A stretch of DNA of 64,000 nt, taken from Pseudoalteromonas holothuriae. GTDB lineage: Bacteria; Pseudomonadota; Gammaproteobacteria; Enterobacterales; Alteromonadaceae. Below are positions 45,447 to 55,864 of this stretch, piece by piece. The position numbers and the translations under genes are program-made. The stretch's first letter is position 1; every line of letters starts with the position of its first letter. The notes below the pieces were generated by a model. The model ran no database searches and had not been told where the DNA came from. It was given only the letters and a program-made list of their open reading frames with translations. The stretch spans positions 62,001 to 126,000 of the forward strand of contig NZ_CAMAPC010000005.1 in the NCBI RefSeq assembly GCF_945859825.1, given 5' to 3'.

Positions 45447-46793
45447 ATGAAAAAAAGCATATTATCTCTGTTAGTTGGCCTATCATGCGCCCTAACATCT
45501 AATCTGTCGCACGCCGAAGATTTACTTCAAGTATACGACATTGCAACAGCAAACGATCCAACAGTACTCAATGCCAAAGCACAAGCGGATGCACAAAAAT
45601 TTGCAAAAGAGCAAGCCTTAGGAGTGCTGTTACCGCAGCTCGGTTTTGAAGCTGGTTACAATCAAGTTGATAGTGACTTCGCGCCTAACTCTCAAACTGA
45701 TGCAACTGGTTACTCAATGATGAGCGGCTTTGAAGACACTTTTAGCCGAAGCATTGCATTACAACAAACCATCTTCAATATGACTTCATGGCAAAATTTA
45801 GACATTGCTAAAAAACAAGCAATGCAAGCCATGACCCAATATGAGCTAACACAGCAGGAACTCGTTGTACGTATTGCTCAAGGATACTTCGATGTACTCA
45901 GTGCATTAGATAACTTAGAGTTCGTGCAAGCAGAAAAACGCGCTATTGAACGCCAACTTGAACAAACTAGACAACGCTATGAAGTAGGCTTAACTGCAAT
46001 CACTGATGTACACGAAGCAAAAGCTCAGTTTGACCGTGCAGTGGCAAATGAAATAGTCTCCAAAAATGATGTAGAAACCGCTCGTGAGTTACTACGTACC
46101 ATCACAGGTAAATACCACAGTAAACTGGATTCATTAAATACCGAAACGTTCTCAACTGTTTCGCCAAATAAGCAAGCCAATGACTTTGTGACAATTGCCA
46201 AAGATAAGAATCTTTCTCTGGCACTGGCTAAAGCAAGTTTAGATATTGCTGAAGATCAAATTGAGCTAGCTAAAGCTGGTCATTACCCAACACTCAACCT
46301 AAATGCGTCTTATAGTGACTCTCTCACTGACTCAGACGGTAGTTTACATCGTCCAAGAGGTGATAGAACCAGTGTTGGTTTAACACTGAACGTACCTATT
46401 TACTCAGGTGGTACCACCATGGCAGCTACTGAGCAGGCTCGTGCTCTTTATGTGGGTGCTAGCCAAGATTTAGAAGCAAGCATGCGTGAAGTTACGCGCT
46501 CGGTTATTACCTCATACAACCAAGTGATGTCTAATGTAGCCACTTACCGTGCGTTAGAGCAAGCTGTTGTCTCTGCAGAGAGCGCATTACAGGCTACTGA
46601 AGCAGGCTTTGAAGTAGGTACTCGTACAATAGTTGACGTATTAGTTAGCACGCAAAACTTATATAATGCTAAGCGTAACTTAGCGAACCTGCGTTATCAG
46701 TATGTGTTGTCATCTCTGCGCTTAAAACAAGCAACTGGCACATTATCACGTAGCGATTTAGTAGCAATTAACAAAGGTTTGATCCAAGGCTAA
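45447..46793 (+). CDS. tolC: Outer-membrane channel TolC
   Basis: The trimeric exit duct for multidrug and type I export. 448 residues with a signal peptide ending in SHA-EDLL. The two structural repeats of the outer-membrane efflux family are present, with the first starting LLQVYDIATANDPTVL and the second starting near residue 240. VPIYSGGTTMAATEQA and GTRTIVDVL near the C-terminus are typical of TolC. A strong terminator follows. Confidence 0.95.
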   Translation: MKKSILSLLVGLSCALTSNLSHAEDLLQVYDIATANDPTVLNAKAQADAQKFAKEQALGVLLPQLGFEAGYNQVDSDFAPNSQTDATGYSMMSGFEDTFSRSIALQQTIFNMTSWQNLDIAKKQAMQAMTQYELTQQELVVRIAQGYFDVLSALDNLEFVQAEKRAIERQLEQTRQRYEVGLTAITDVHEAKAQFDRAVANEIVSKNDVETARELLRTITGKYHSKLDSLNTETFSTVSPNKQANDFVTIAKDKNLSLALAKASLDIAEDQIELAKAGHYPTLNLNASYSDSLTDSDGSLHRPRGDRTSVGLTLNVPIYSGGTTMAATEQARALYVGASQDLEASMREVTRSVITSYNQVMSNVATYRALEQAVVSAESALQATEAGFEVGTRTIVDVLVSTQNLYNAKRNLANLRYQYVLSSLRLKQATGTLSRSDLVAINKGLIQG

Positions 46794-46814
46794 TCTTGCC
46801 TTTTACTCCTTTTT

Positions 46815-46839
46815 AAAAGCCGACATTATGTCGGCTTTT
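46815..46839 (+). terminator. Intrinsic terminator of tolC
   Basis: A 10-bp stem (AAAAGCCGAC / GTCGGCTTTT) with a five-base loop, then GTATTTT. It lies 22 bp after the tolC stop. Confidence 0.85.
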
Positions 46840-46896
46840 GTATTTTAAGGCCGTTGTAGATAAACTAACGCCACCTTGCAGTAAGAGATAATATTC

Positions 46897-47823
46897 GTGG
46901 TAACAACCCCAGCATTTAAATGGTCGTTTTTAACCCCCCGCTATTGGTTAACTTGGATTGGTGTACTTTTTATGTATCTCATATCTTGGTTGCCACAACG
47001 TGCCCAGTTCTTTTTGGGTAAACAGCTAGGTCGCCTTGTGCATAAATTTTTTAAAAAACGCCGCTATATTGCTCAAGTCAATATTGCTTTATGTTTTCCT
47101 CACCTTAGTAAACAACAACAAGCCGATATGGTTTTAAAAAATATGGAAAATACCGGTATTGCAACACTTGAGACCAGTATGGCTTGGTGGTGGCCTCAAT
47201 GGCGTATCAATAGAGTGTTAGGGTCGATTGAAGGGTTTGAACTAATTGAAGAAATTCAACATCAAGGCAAAGGGGTTTTATTACTAGTGCCACATATGCT
47301 GCACTTGGAGATGTTAAGCCGCGTATTAGGTATCAAACAACAGGGGATTGGTTTTTACAGACCGCATAACAACCCATTAATGGAATACTTTATGACCAAA
47401 GGTCGATTACGCTCCAATGAAACGTTAATCTCTAAGCGTGATGTGAAAGGATTGATACAAGCACTTAAAAATAAAAAAATGTGTTATTACCTACCTGATC
47501 AAGACTATGGTCGAAACCGCTGTGAATTTACCTCATTTTTTGCGGTGCCTGATGCTGCATCAACAACTGGTACATTACTATTTTCATCTAGCAAAAATTG
47601 TGAAACACTAAGCCTTAGTGGTATAAGAGACAAATATGGGAAGTACCATGTGAAAATTTATCCAGCGTTGACACACTTCCCAAGTGGCGATGCCAAACAA
47701 GACGTAACGCGAGTAAATAAAACAATGGAGCAGTCAATTATATTAGCACCAGAGCAATACATGTGGCTACATAGACGTTTTAAGACTAGGCCTGATGAAA
47801 ACGCACCATCCTATTACAGCTAA
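46897..47823 (+). CDS. lpxL: Lipid A lauroyl acyltransferase
   Basis: Adds a secondary acyl chain to Kdo2-lipid IVA at the inner membrane. 308 residues from a GTG. LTPRYWLTWIGV opens the protein as in E. coli LpxL. The catalytic H-x4-E is HMLHLE near residue 136. YRPHNNPLMEYF, LPDQDYG and the ending APEQYMWLHRRFKTRP are strongly conserved. Confidence 0.92.
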   Translation: MVTTPAFKWSFLTPRYWLTWIGVLFMYLISWLPQRAQFFLGKQLGRLVHKFFKKRRYIAQVNIALCFPHLSKQQQADMVLKNMENTGIATLETSMAWWWPQWRINRVLGSIEGFELIEEIQHQGKGVLLLVPHMLHLEMLSRVLGIKQQGIGFYRPHNNPLMEYFMTKGRLRSNETLISKRDVKGLIQALKNKKMCYYLPDQDYGRNRCEFTSFFAVPDAASTTGTLLFSSSKNCETLSLSGIRDKYGKYHVKIYPALTHFPSGDAKQDVTRVNKTMEQSIILAPEQYMWLHRRFKTRPDENAPSYYS

Positions 47824-47831
47824 CTTTATTT

Positions 47832-48494
47832 ATGGTAATGAAAAAAACACAAAAAACACAAACTAAGCAACCTACACCTCCAATTAGGCGTAAAAAAGCA
47901 GCAAAGCAAATATCTGCCGCTTGGTTCTGGGTTAAACATCTTTCACTCGCTGTGGTACTGATTTTATCAGCGTATCATTTTTTATTTGGTGCATTACCAA
48001 AGATGAGTGTCAGCACCACAGCTAACATCGCTGCGCAAGGTTTTTCACAGTTTTATGAAAGCTTTAGAAACAGTAAATCAAGCAAAGATACTGAACGTGC
48101 TAAGTTTGTAATTGAACTAGGCAACCCCTCATTTGGTATCGATGCTGCGTTAAAAGACAGAGAAAGAGCAGTAAAAGCCTCAAACCAGAGTTGGACTGGC
48201 GAACATCAGCCGAGGCGTTTTGAATCTGGTGATACACTAAAAAGTGTACTTGCAGATTATGCACGTAGAGAAAACATTGAACTTTTTTGGTACTTAGATA
48301 AAGACTATGTTGTAAAGCAAAACTTTCGTGTAGACAGTAACTTCTTATCAGCACTATATCAGGTTGGTCGAGCCATAAACGACGACTTTGAATATGAAAT
48401 TTACACGTTTTTTTGCCATCGTCAACGTGCTGCCGTCATAACCGAAAAACCAACGCGTTTTGTTCGCGATAGTTGCCGTAGACTAACGAACTAG
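47832..48494 (+). CDS. Membrane-anchored protein with a TcpQ-like domain
   Basis: 220 residues. A basic N-terminus precedes one TM helix (about 35-55). After a linker, residues about 135-210 (FESGDTLKSVLADYARREN, then LFWYLDKDYVVKQNF) match the pattern of the TcpQ/PilL C-terminal domain found in pilus and secretion proteins. No pilus operon adjoins it. It follows lpxL by 8 bp. Confidence 0.55.
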   Translation: MVMKKTQKTQTKQPTPPIRRKKAAKQISAAWFWVKHLSLAVVLILSAYHFLFGALPKMSVSTTANIAAQGFSQFYESFRNSKSSKDTERAKFVIELGNPSFGIDAALKDRERAVKASNQSWTGEHQPRRFESGDTLKSVLADYARRENIELFWYLDKDYVVKQNFRVDSNFLSALYQVGRAINDDFEYEIYTFFCHRQRAAVITEKPTRFVRDSCRRLTN

Positions 48495-48497
48495 TAC

Positions 48498-48532
48498 ATG
48501 GCCAGTGATAAGCATGCTTCATCACCGGCCAT
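48498..48532. terminator. Hairpin between the convergent TcpQ-like and glnE genes
   Basis: ATGGCC (48498-48503) pairs with GGCCAT (48527-48532), and GTGAT pairs with ATCAC further in, with one mismatch between them. It fills most of the 43-bp convergent gap. T tracts are weak on both sides, so the terminator call is moderate. Confidence 0.55.
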
Positions 48533-48537
48533 CTTAA

Positions 48538-51348
48538 TCAGCTTTTCAATATCAATACAGCGTTAAAAATTTGCGTAACTTGCTCAATCATTTTGCTTAA
48601 CAAGTCATCTCTAACGGTACATTTACCCTGGCTATTTAGACTTTGATTATGATATCGCTCGCGGAAAAAACAGTATGCATCAATCAATATAGTCTGCTCT
48701 TGCGCACTCAAAATAGCCAGCTTATGTGCACATGCTAAAATACGTACATTGTCTGTATATGTTGAGATTTCAGGATGGCTATGTGCATAATTTAATACAA
48801 AATATTGAGCAAGAAACTCAATATCTGTCATTCCTCCTTTCCCCTGCTTTAAATCGAACAAAACGTCAGTATCTTTACTAAGGTGAGTACGCATTTTTTC
48901 GCGCATTGTAACCACATCTTCCAGAAGCTTTTCACGTGTTCTTTCTTGGTGCAAAACACGCGTTCGGATCTCGTTAAAACGCGCTGCCATACTTGACTCT
49001 CCAAGCACTATCCTGGCTCTGACCAAAGCTTGATGCTCCCAAGTCCAAGCTTGCTGTAACTGATATTGATAAAAGCTTTCTAAGTTGATGGCTAAAAGTC
49101 CGGAGTTACCCTCAGGGCGCAAACGCGTATCCAGCTCATACAAAATCCCAGAGGCTGTACGAGTATTAAATAAGTGCATTAAACGCTGTGCGAGCTTTAA
49201 GTAAAACTGTCTTGATGTAATCGACTTTTCACCCTCAGTGTAACTATCACCATCACTATTATGCACAAACACAAGATCAAGATCAGAGTCATAACCCAGT
49301 TCCCACCCACCAGCTTTCCCATAGGCAATAACGGCAAAGCCCTTTGCATCTTCATGACAGTGCTGTGGTTGTCCAAATCGCACAACCATTTGTTGCCAAG
49401 CAAGGTTAACCGACTGCTCAATAATGGCCTCCGCTAATGCCGTTAAGTGATCACTTACTTGCATAATATTGAGAACACCTGTGGCATCTGCAGCCGCAAT
49501 ACGTAACTGGTGCGTTTGTTTGAATTGGCGCAACGCTTCCATTTGCTGTTCTAAATCATGTTGTTCAATACGTAAAAAATATTGTCGTATCTCGAGTTTA
49601 TAAGCTTGTAAAGGCAAAGGTTTATACAAAGCAGCGGGGTCTAATAACTCATCTAATAAGATGGGGTATTTAGCGATATGTTCTGCAATCCACAGGCTAT
49701 GAGCGCTCAGAGAAATCAGCTGTTTTAATGCACCTTGGTTTTCATACAATAGTTCTAAATAAGCAGTCCGAGAGACGATTGTTGCGATAATATTCAAAAC
49801 ACTCGTCAACACATTACCACTCAAATTTTGTTCTGCCGCTTGATGCAACAAACAGGGCAATAGCTTATCCAAAATATCAGCTCCACGGGCACCCACTTGT
49901 TTTTTCTTTAGGGCGTTGATAAAGCTTTTAAGTGCGCTTTGCCATGGCTGTATTTGTGATTCAGTTACTTTACCAGCTAATTGCTCAGTATCTCCTTCCA
50001 GCCATACATAAGTAAACGCGTCATCAAATTCAGAGTCTTCTTGCGGCTCATCACCAATTACATGAGTAAATTCATCACGAACACTCAGCATCACTTTTTG
50101 CAGTACCTCTAAACATTGCTCATAGCCTTTACAATCCATAAGCACTATTAATCGCGCTTGAGAAATCGCATTGTCAGGTAAAGTTTGAGTTTGCTGATCG
50201 TCAAACGCTTGTAAATATTGCTCTATTTTTCTTAAAAACAGATAGTGCTCATGCAACGAATCAACGACATCATGGGGGATCACTTCTAATGTATCTAATT
50301 GTTTTAAGGCATTGACTATTGAGGGTGTTTGTAACGAAGTGTCTCTGCCACCTCGGATCATTTGTAAAGCTTGCACAATGAACTCAACCTCTCGAATACC
50401 ACCAGCCCCCAGCTTAATGTTATTCACAAGTCCTTTTCGTCTGACCTCTTGCGCTATCATATGCTTCATTTTTCTTAGCGACTCAATCACTGAAAAATCA
50501 ATATAGCGACGATATACAAACGGGCGCAACATGCTATAGAACGTCTGCCAATGTTCTGACTGCTTACCCAGTAAGCGCGCTTTTAACATTGCATAACGCT
50601 CCCATTCACGGCCTTGGTCTTGATAGTAATCCTCCATGGCAGACAAACTCATTACCAAAGGGCCACTCTCACCGAAAGGACGCAAGCGCATATCCACACG
50701 AAATACCTGACCATCAACGGTTACTTGATCAAGTGCAGCAATCAGTTTTTGCGCAACTTTAGTATAAAATATTTGCGCTTCAACGCTTTTACGACCACCT
50801 TGTGTGGGCACATTACACGGGTAGCAAAAAATCAAGTCAATGTCAGATGAAAAGTTTAACTCCCTACCGCCAAGCTTTCCCATACCAATTACGAGCATAG
50901 GCAGTGGTTTACCAAATTCATCCATAGGTGTGCCACATTGCTTTATCGTTTGTGCAAAAGCCCATTTATTCGCAGCATCGATCAAAGCCTCAGAAAGCTT
51001 AGATATATAAGCAATACTGTCGGCAATATCATTACCTGCGACTAAATCCAGCCACATCACTTTAAGCCAAAAACGCTGCCGGTACTTTCTGAGCAAGCTA
51101 AAGCACTGCCTATCATCTAATGTAGTCAGCTCTTCGGGTAATGGATTGGGGAATTCACGACTTTGCATTTGCTGTGCATCAAGCAACCACTCACCTAGAT
51201 TTGGCTCTTTTTGTAATATTCTAAATGCAAAGTCACTCATCGCAAGCAAGCGCGCTAAAGACGAATTTATCGTTTTATTACCATACAAATGTTGCCAGCG
51301 TGCTTGTGCTAGTTGAGCCAAGTTGGCAGGTAAAGTGGCATCATGCAT
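48538..51348 (-). CDS. glnE: Bifunctional glutamine-synthetase adenylyltransferase/deadenylase
   Basis: Controls glutamine synthetase by adding and removing AMP in response to nitrogen signals. 936 residues. Two nucleotidyltransferase cores are visible: GMGKLGGRELNFSSDIDLIF (about 155-174) and AYGKAGGWELGYDSDLDLVF (about 672-691). Each has the GxG...D-x-D pattern. VNNIKLGAGGIREVEF and KQGKGGMTDIEFLAQY are the conserved domain boundaries. Confidence 0.96.
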   Translation of the reverse strand: MHDATLPANLAQLAQARWQHLYGNKTINSSLARLLAMSDFAFRILQKEPNLGEWLLDAQQMQSREFPNPLPEELTTLDDRQCFSLLRKYRQRFWLKVMWLDLVAGNDIADSIAYISKLSEALIDAANKWAFAQTIKQCGTPMDEFGKPLPMLVIGMGKLGGRELNFSSDIDLIFCYPCNVPTQGGRKSVEAQIFYTKVAQKLIAALDQVTVDGQVFRVDMRLRPFGESGPLVMSLSAMEDYYQDQGREWERYAMLKARLLGKQSEHWQTFYSMLRPFVYRRYIDFSVIESLRKMKHMIAQEVRRKGLVNNIKLGAGGIREVEFIVQALQMIRGGRDTSLQTPSIVNALKQLDTLEVIPHDVVDSLHEHYLFLRKIEQYLQAFDDQQTQTLPDNAISQARLIVLMDCKGYEQCLEVLQKVMLSVRDEFTHVIGDEPQEDSEFDDAFTYVWLEGDTEQLAGKVTESQIQPWQSALKSFINALKKKQVGARGADILDKLLPCLLHQAAEQNLSGNVLTSVLNIIATIVSRTAYLELLYENQGALKQLISLSAHSLWIAEHIAKYPILLDELLDPAALYKPLPLQAYKLEIRQYFLRIEQHDLEQQMEALRQFKQTHQLRIAAADATGVLNIMQVSDHLTALAEAIIEQSVNLAWQQMVVRFGQPQHCHEDAKGFAVIAYGKAGGWELGYDSDLDLVFVHNSDGDSYTEGEKSITSRQFYLKLAQRLMHLFNTRTASGILYELDTRLRPEGNSGLLAINLESFYQYQLQQAWTWEHQALVRARIVLGESSMAARFNEIRTRVLHQERTREKLLEDVVTMREKMRTHLSKDTDVLFDLKQGKGGMTDIEFLAQYFVLNYAHSHPEISTYTDNVRILACAHKLAILSAQEQTILIDAYCFFRERYHNQSLNSQGKCTVRDDLLSKMIEQVTQIFNAVLILKS

Positions 51349-51429
51349 AAAAAATCTCCATAGCGATATGGCTCAATGAGTTGGGAGTCGTTATAGTAAC
51401 AATATCTAAATTTGACCAGTAGAGCGAAT

Positions 51430-52323
51430 ATGACTTATTTGTCGTTAGCTAATATTAATTTTTTTGCTATTTTATCGAGTTTTATCGTTATTTGCCTTGT
51501 TGTTACCGTATTGCGTTTACAAGTTCAGTATCGAGCAAAACAAGCTTTGCAAGAAGAGCTAGCTAAACGCGACAATTTTGCCTTAGGCATTAGCTATGCT
51601 TGTCAAATCGCAGTCATTGTTTTCAGTGTTGCGTACTTTTTTAATGATATAAAATACCACACCGTACGTGAGCAACCACTTCAATCAACACTGACTATCT
51701 CGCTGATCTTTGTTTTTATCTATTTTGGCCAGTACATCCACCGAAAATGGATTTTATATCAATTCAACGAGGGAGAAGAAATTTTAAAACAAAATATCTG
51801 CGCAGCACTGGTCGACTCAGGTATGCTCATTGCTAATGGTATTTTGGTATTAGGTTTATATCACTGGGTGCATCCTCAAGGTATCAGTGATTTATTGGTG
51901 GTGTGCTCAAGCTTCCTATTGTTACAAGGTATGTTTGCGCTAGACAGCAAATTCAGAGAAAGTCGCTTTGCTAAAGTGAACCAAGGAGCCTCTCTACAAC
52001 AAAACTTTAGTCTCGCCAACACGTCAATTGGGATTCGATATGCAGGTAAAACAATTGGACTTGCATTGGCTATTTATGCTGGATTACATAGTGCGCCCTA
52101 TCATGGCGCAATGATTGTTGAAAACCTATTTTCGGTGGTACTGCATTGCGGTTTAATGTGGGCATTACTGTATGCCGGAAGTATTGCACTGCTGAGCTTT
52201 TCGTTGCCTAAAGTTGACATTGGTCTTGAAGTTGACCACCAAGATAATATCGGAATTGCTTGTATTGAGTTTGCAGTATTCGTATCAATAGGCTATTTAC
52301 TTATTAATACGTTTTCTGTGTAG
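51430..52323 (+). CDS. DUF350-type inner-membrane protein
   Basis: About 297 residues with eight hydrophobic helices arranged as a repeated four-helix DUF350 unit (repeat 2 begins near residue 200, TSIGIRYAGKTIGLALAIY). DNFALGISYACQIAVI is the matching stretch of repeat 1. Function is unknown. The ATG at 51430 behind AGAG is preferred over an upstream TTG. It is divergent from glnE. Confidence 0.7.
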   Translation: MTYLSLANINFFAILSSFIVICLVVTVLRLQVQYRAKQALQEELAKRDNFALGISYACQIAVIVFSVAYFFNDIKYHTVREQPLQSTLTISLIFVFIYFGQYIHRKWILYQFNEGEEILKQNICAALVDSGMLIANGILVLGLYHWVHPQGISDLLVVCSSFLLLQGMFALDSKFRESRFAKVNQGASLQQNFSLANTSIGIRYAGKTIGLALAIYAGLHSAPYHGAMIVENLFSVVLHCGLMWALLYAGSIALLSFSLPKVDIGLEVDHQDNIGIACIEFAVFVSIGYLLINTFSV

Positions 52324-52353
52324 CGAGTAGTCAAAGCTATACTAGGTGAAACC

Positions 52354-52827
52354 ATGTCTCTCAAGCTTGATAATTTTTTGTTAGTTGATAGTAATATGCA
52401 ATTCAGCAGGGAGTATACTGAATTTTTGAAAAAGCACTCTGCTAATGAAGAGAGCCAAATAATAGCGGCTGGTGATAACAGCCGCCACCTACTTAAAATG
52501 ATGTTTGATAATTTAATTAAAGATTATTGTTATTGTGATTTTGCAAATGAAATAAGCGTATCTGAATTAGCCACCTATTTGAACGAGCATCATCAAATTT
52601 GCGGTGTTTTAATCTCAAGTGTTGATTATCATTTAGCAAACAAAGAGCAGCAGTTTATTTTTAATTCCCTTCATCTAGTGCGCTACATCCTAGTTCAACA
52701 ACAAGATGGTAGCTTTGAGTATGAAAAGCTAACTGATAAAGCAAATGTAAATCACCTATCTTGTAATGGCGCATTATCAGCCGTAGGGGAAGATATAGAA
52801 GCCTCGCTGTGTAAGTTAGACTCATAA
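52354..52827 (+). CDS. Hypothetical protein
   Basis: 157 residues, soluble and acidic. I do not recognise a family. The opening (NFLLVDSNMQFSREY) and CGVLISSVDYHLANKEQ in the middle recall a degenerate response-regulator receiver, but the helices between are too divergent to assert this. It begins 30 bp after the DUF350 gene and may be co-transcribed. Confidence 0.6.
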   Translation: MSLKLDNFLLVDSNMQFSREYTEFLKKHSANEESQIIAAGDNSRHLLKMMFDNLIKDYCYCDFANEISVSELATYLNEHHQICGVLISSVDYHLANKEQQFIFNSLHLVRYILVQQQDGSFEYEKLTDKANVNHLSCNGALSAVGEDIEASLCKLDS

Positions 52828-52927
52828 AAATAATAAAACAAAAAATACGACTAATCCTGTTTACTAGCTAGACGCTCACAGTGCAAAACTTTACTATTGC
52901 TCCATTGCTAGTTTTTGTAGGTCAGTT

Positions 52928-53662
52928 ATGCGTATACCTCATATTTACCACCCTTTTGAATTAACTTTAAATAATCAAACCATATTAGGAGACGATGCCG
53001 CAGGTCATATTGCTCGAGTTTTGCGTATGCAAGTAGGTGAAAAAGTCTCCCTTTTTAATGGTCAAGGCGGTGAATTTTTATGCGAAATCATTGAAATATC
53101 AAAGAAAAAAACATCAGTTCAAGTACTTGAATTTAATAACCGCGACTGTGAGTCCCCGCTTAAAATTCACCTTGGTCAAGGAATATCTCGTGGTGATAAA
53201 ATGGACTTTACCATTCAAAAGTCGGTTGAATTAGGCATCAGTGAGATAACGCCTTTGTTTACCAGTCGGTGTGGCGTAAAACTATCTGGCGAGCGACTTG
53301 CTAAAAAACATGCTCAATGGCAAAAAATTGCGATTGCGGCTGCCGAACAATCAGGTCGAAACACCATCACTGTGATTAACCCACCCATTGAAATAAATAC
53401 CTGGTTAGCGCAACCATCAAACGAGCTAAAACTAACCCTTCATCCTCGTGCTGAACACAATATCAAAACTTTGCCAACGCCAACCACAGGTATTCGCTTT
53501 ATTGTTGGTCCTGAAGGTGGATTTACCGATGAAGAAATGCAAGCTACCAACCAACAAGGCTTTATTGACGTGCGTTTAGGGCCACGAGTATTACGCACAG
53601 AAACTGCAGCGCTTACTGTTTTAAGTGCCTTACAACTGCAGTTTGGTGACTTAGCTCTTTAA
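52928..53662 (+). CDS. rsmE: 16S rRNA (uracil1498-N3)-methyltransferase
   Basis: A SPOUT-fold methyltransferase of 244 residues. It has the RsmE N-terminus (HIARVLRMQVGEKVSLFNG), a central SRGDKMDFTIQKSVELGI, and the SAM-binding knot FIVGPEGGFTDEEM (about 191-204) with LGPRVLRTETAALTVLS. It leads the rsmE-gshB-yqgE-ruvX cluster, as in E. coli. Confidence 0.96.
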   Translation: MRIPHIYHPFELTLNNQTILGDDAAGHIARVLRMQVGEKVSLFNGQGGEFLCEIIEISKKKTSVQVLEFNNRDCESPLKIHLGQGISRGDKMDFTIQKSVELGISEITPLFTSRCGVKLSGERLAKKHAQWQKIAIAAAEQSGRNTITVINPPIEINTWLAQPSNELKLTLHPRAEHNIKTLPTPTTGIRFIVGPEGGFTDEEMQATNQQGFIDVRLGPRVLRTETAALTVLSALQLQFGDLAL

Positions 53663-53712
53663 TTTTGACAACTCTACCCCCATAGTTAATAAAAACAGTA
53701 TATAGGTGATGC

Positions 53713-54669
53713 ATGGCTATAAAATTAGGGATCATTAGCGATCCGATCAGTGGATTTAATATCAAAAAAGATACTGGCTTTGCCATGATGATGGCAGCTC
53801 AACAAAGAGGGTATGAGCTGTATTATATGGAAATGGACGACTTATTTTTATATCAAGGCCATGCTAAAGCAACAGCCGCCAAAGCAAAAGTGTTCGATGA
53901 CACAAACCATTGGTACGAACTGGAAGAAAAGCAAGCCATTGAACTGGCAGATCTTGACGTGATTTTAATGCGTAAAGACCCGCCTTTTGATACTGAGTAT
54001 ATCTATGCCACCTATATTCTTGAACGTGCTGAGCAAGCCGGTTGCTTGGTGGTCAATAAGCCACAGAGCCTACGTGATGCCAATGAAAAACTATTCACCG
54101 CTTGGTTTAGCGAACATACACCCGATACTTTAGTTACCCGTTCACAAGCGCATATACGCGAGTTTTTAGCTAAACATCAAGATATCATCCTAAAGCCTCT
54201 TGATGGCATGGGGGGGGCTTCTATTTTTAGAGTTAAACAAGATGATCCCAATATTGGTGTGATCTGTGAAACTCTCACCGAACATGGACAGCGTTTTGCC
54301 ATGGCACAAGAATATATCCCAGAAATAAAGCAAGGCGATAAACGTGTACTTGTAGTAGATGGTGAAGTTGTACCTTATTGCTTAGCACGGATTCCTCAAG
54401 GGGGTGAGACTCGTGGCAACCTTGCAGCAGGTGGTCGGGGTGAAGCTCGACCAATAAGTGAGGACGATTTACGCATTGCACAAGCCGTGGCACCCACGTT
54501 AAAAGAAAAAGGACTGCTATTTGTGGGCCTAGACATTATTGGTAACAAGCTGACTGAGATCAATGTCACAGCCCCTACTTGCGTTAAAGAAATTGAAGCC
54601 GCATACGATATTTCAATTATGGGCATGTTTTATGATGCGATAGAAGCAAAACTCACCCATACTAAATAA
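53713..54669 (+). CDS. gshB: Glutathione synthetase
   Basis: Joins gamma-glutamylcysteine and glycine with ATP. 318 residues. The prokaryotic GshB N-terminus (IKLGIISDPI) is present, with the ATP-grasp segments IILKPLDGMGGASIFRV (about 155-171), RVLVVDGEVVPYCLARIP and INVTAPTCVKEIE. It begins 50 bp after rsmE. Confidence 0.96.
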   Translation: MAIKLGIISDPISGFNIKKDTGFAMMMAAQQRGYELYYMEMDDLFLYQGHAKATAAKAKVFDDTNHWYELEEKQAIELADLDVILMRKDPPFDTEYIYATYILERAEQAGCLVVNKPQSLRDANEKLFTAWFSEHTPDTLVTRSQAHIREFLAKHQDIILKPLDGMGGASIFRVKQDDPNIGVICETLTEHGQRFAMAQEYIPEIKQGDKRVLVVDGEVVPYCLARIPQGGETRGNLAAGGRGEARPISEDDLRIAQAVAPTLKEKGLLFVGLDIIGNKLTEINVTAPTCVKEIEAAYDISIMGMFYDAIEAKLTHTK

Positions 54670-54691
54670 AACTCATTAGGGGCTGATAAAT

Positions 54692-55249
54692 ATGCAATCA
54701 TTAGAGAACCATTTTTTAATCGCAATGCCCAGCTTGCAAGACCCTTTTTTCAAGCATACTGTGACTTACATTTGTGAGCACAATGAAGAAGGTGCAATGG
54801 GGTTGGTAGTTAACCACCCTATTGACGTTACTGTCGGCGAGCTATTAGACAAAATTGAAATTGATAACGACAAGAGCACTGATGCAGCAGCTGAGCACGT
54901 TTTTGCCGGAGGCCCAGTGCATACTGACAGAGGCTTTGTACTACATACGCCAAAACTGGGATACTCATCAAGCCAGGAGCTGAGCTCTGATATCATGATC
55001 ACAACATCAAAAGATGTACTGGCGTCATTAACTTCAAATGCTCGCCCCGACTCTTTTTTAATAACATTAGGCTACGCGGGCTGGGAACGTGGCCAACTTG
55101 AAAAAGAGTTGCTAGAAAATTCATGGCTGGTGATCGAAGCAGATCCTGCGATTATATTTAACACACCTCCTGAAAAACGCTGGGAAAAAGCAGTGCAAAT
55201 ACTGGGTATTGACGCTGCTCAACTGAGCATCCAAGCAGGACATGCATAG
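54692..55249 (+). CDS. yqgE: YqgE/AlgH family protein
   Basis: 185 residues of the UPF0301 family: [46 protein letters not shown] and [15 protein letters not shown] are all conserved. Function is not established. It is 22 bp after gshB and 8 bp before ruvX. Confidence 0.93.
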   Translation: MQSLENHFLIAMPSLQDPFFKHTVTYICEHNEEGAMGLVVNHPIDVTVGELLDKIEIDNDKSTDAAAEHVFAGGPVHTDRGFVLHTPKLGYSSSQELSSDIMITTSKDVLASLTSNARPDSFLITLGYAGWERGQLEKELLENSWLVIEADPAIIFNTPPEKRWEKAVQILGIDAAQLSIQAGHA

Positions 55250-55257
55250 ACTTAGAT

Positions 55258-55704
55258 ATGACTAAAAAAGAATCGGTTCGCCTTGGCGAGCGCACTGTTA
55301 TGGGGTTTGATTTTGGCACCAAAAGTATTGGTATTGCGATTGGACAAGAGCTTACTGGTACAGCTAATAGTTTGGGCGCGGTTAAAGCCAAAGACGGCAT
55401 TCCTCACTGGCCAGATATCGCGGTCCATATAGAGCAATGGCAGCCAAACTTATTGGTTGTTGGTTTACCTTTAAATATGGATGGTACAAATCAGCATGTT
55501 ACTTTTGCAGCCAAAAAGTTTGCCAACCGATTACACAACAATTACCGCTTACCGGTAGAAACACAAGATGAACGCCTAACCACTGCAGATGCAAAGGCAA
55601 GACTGTTTGAACAAGGAGGCTATCGTAACCTTGGCAAAGGAAATGTTGATAGTATGTCGGCAGTGATCATTTTAGAAAGCTACTTTGAAAGCTTGTGGCA
55701 ATAA
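55258..55704 (+). CDS. ruvX: RuvX/YqgF Holliday-junction-resolvase-like nuclease
   Basis: An RNase H-fold protein of 148 residues, linked in the family to 16S rRNA 5'-end processing. [15 protein letters not shown] carries the first catalytic Asp, [10 protein letters not shown] the second strand, and [13 protein letters not shown] the last acidic region. It is last in the rsmE-gshB-yqgE cluster. The 160-bp convergent gap that follows has no strong terminator. Confidence 0.94.
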   Translation: MTKKESVRLGERTVMGFDFGTKSIGIAIGQELTGTANSLGAVKAKDGIPHWPDIAVHIEQWQPNLLVVGLPLNMDGTNQHVTFAAKKFANRLHNNYRLPVETQDERLTTADAKARLFEQGGYRNLGKGNVDSMSAVIILESYFESLWQ

Positions 55705-55864
55705 ACGTGTTAGCATAAGGGTTTTAAAATATGAAATGCTTTGGTGCTTGCAATCCAATGATAATATTTTTTTCACTATCAAAGCGCCTTTATATCGTAA
55801 TTGCTGGCTCTGGAAAATGAAAGTAACGCGAGAGTAAGCAAGCTCGCTTATTAATTAATTGAGC

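Noticed and set aside
55827..55846. GCGAG / CTCGC hairpin as a terminator between ruvX and the binding-protein gene
   Set aside because: The stem is only 5 bp with a long loop and no clean T tract on either strand.
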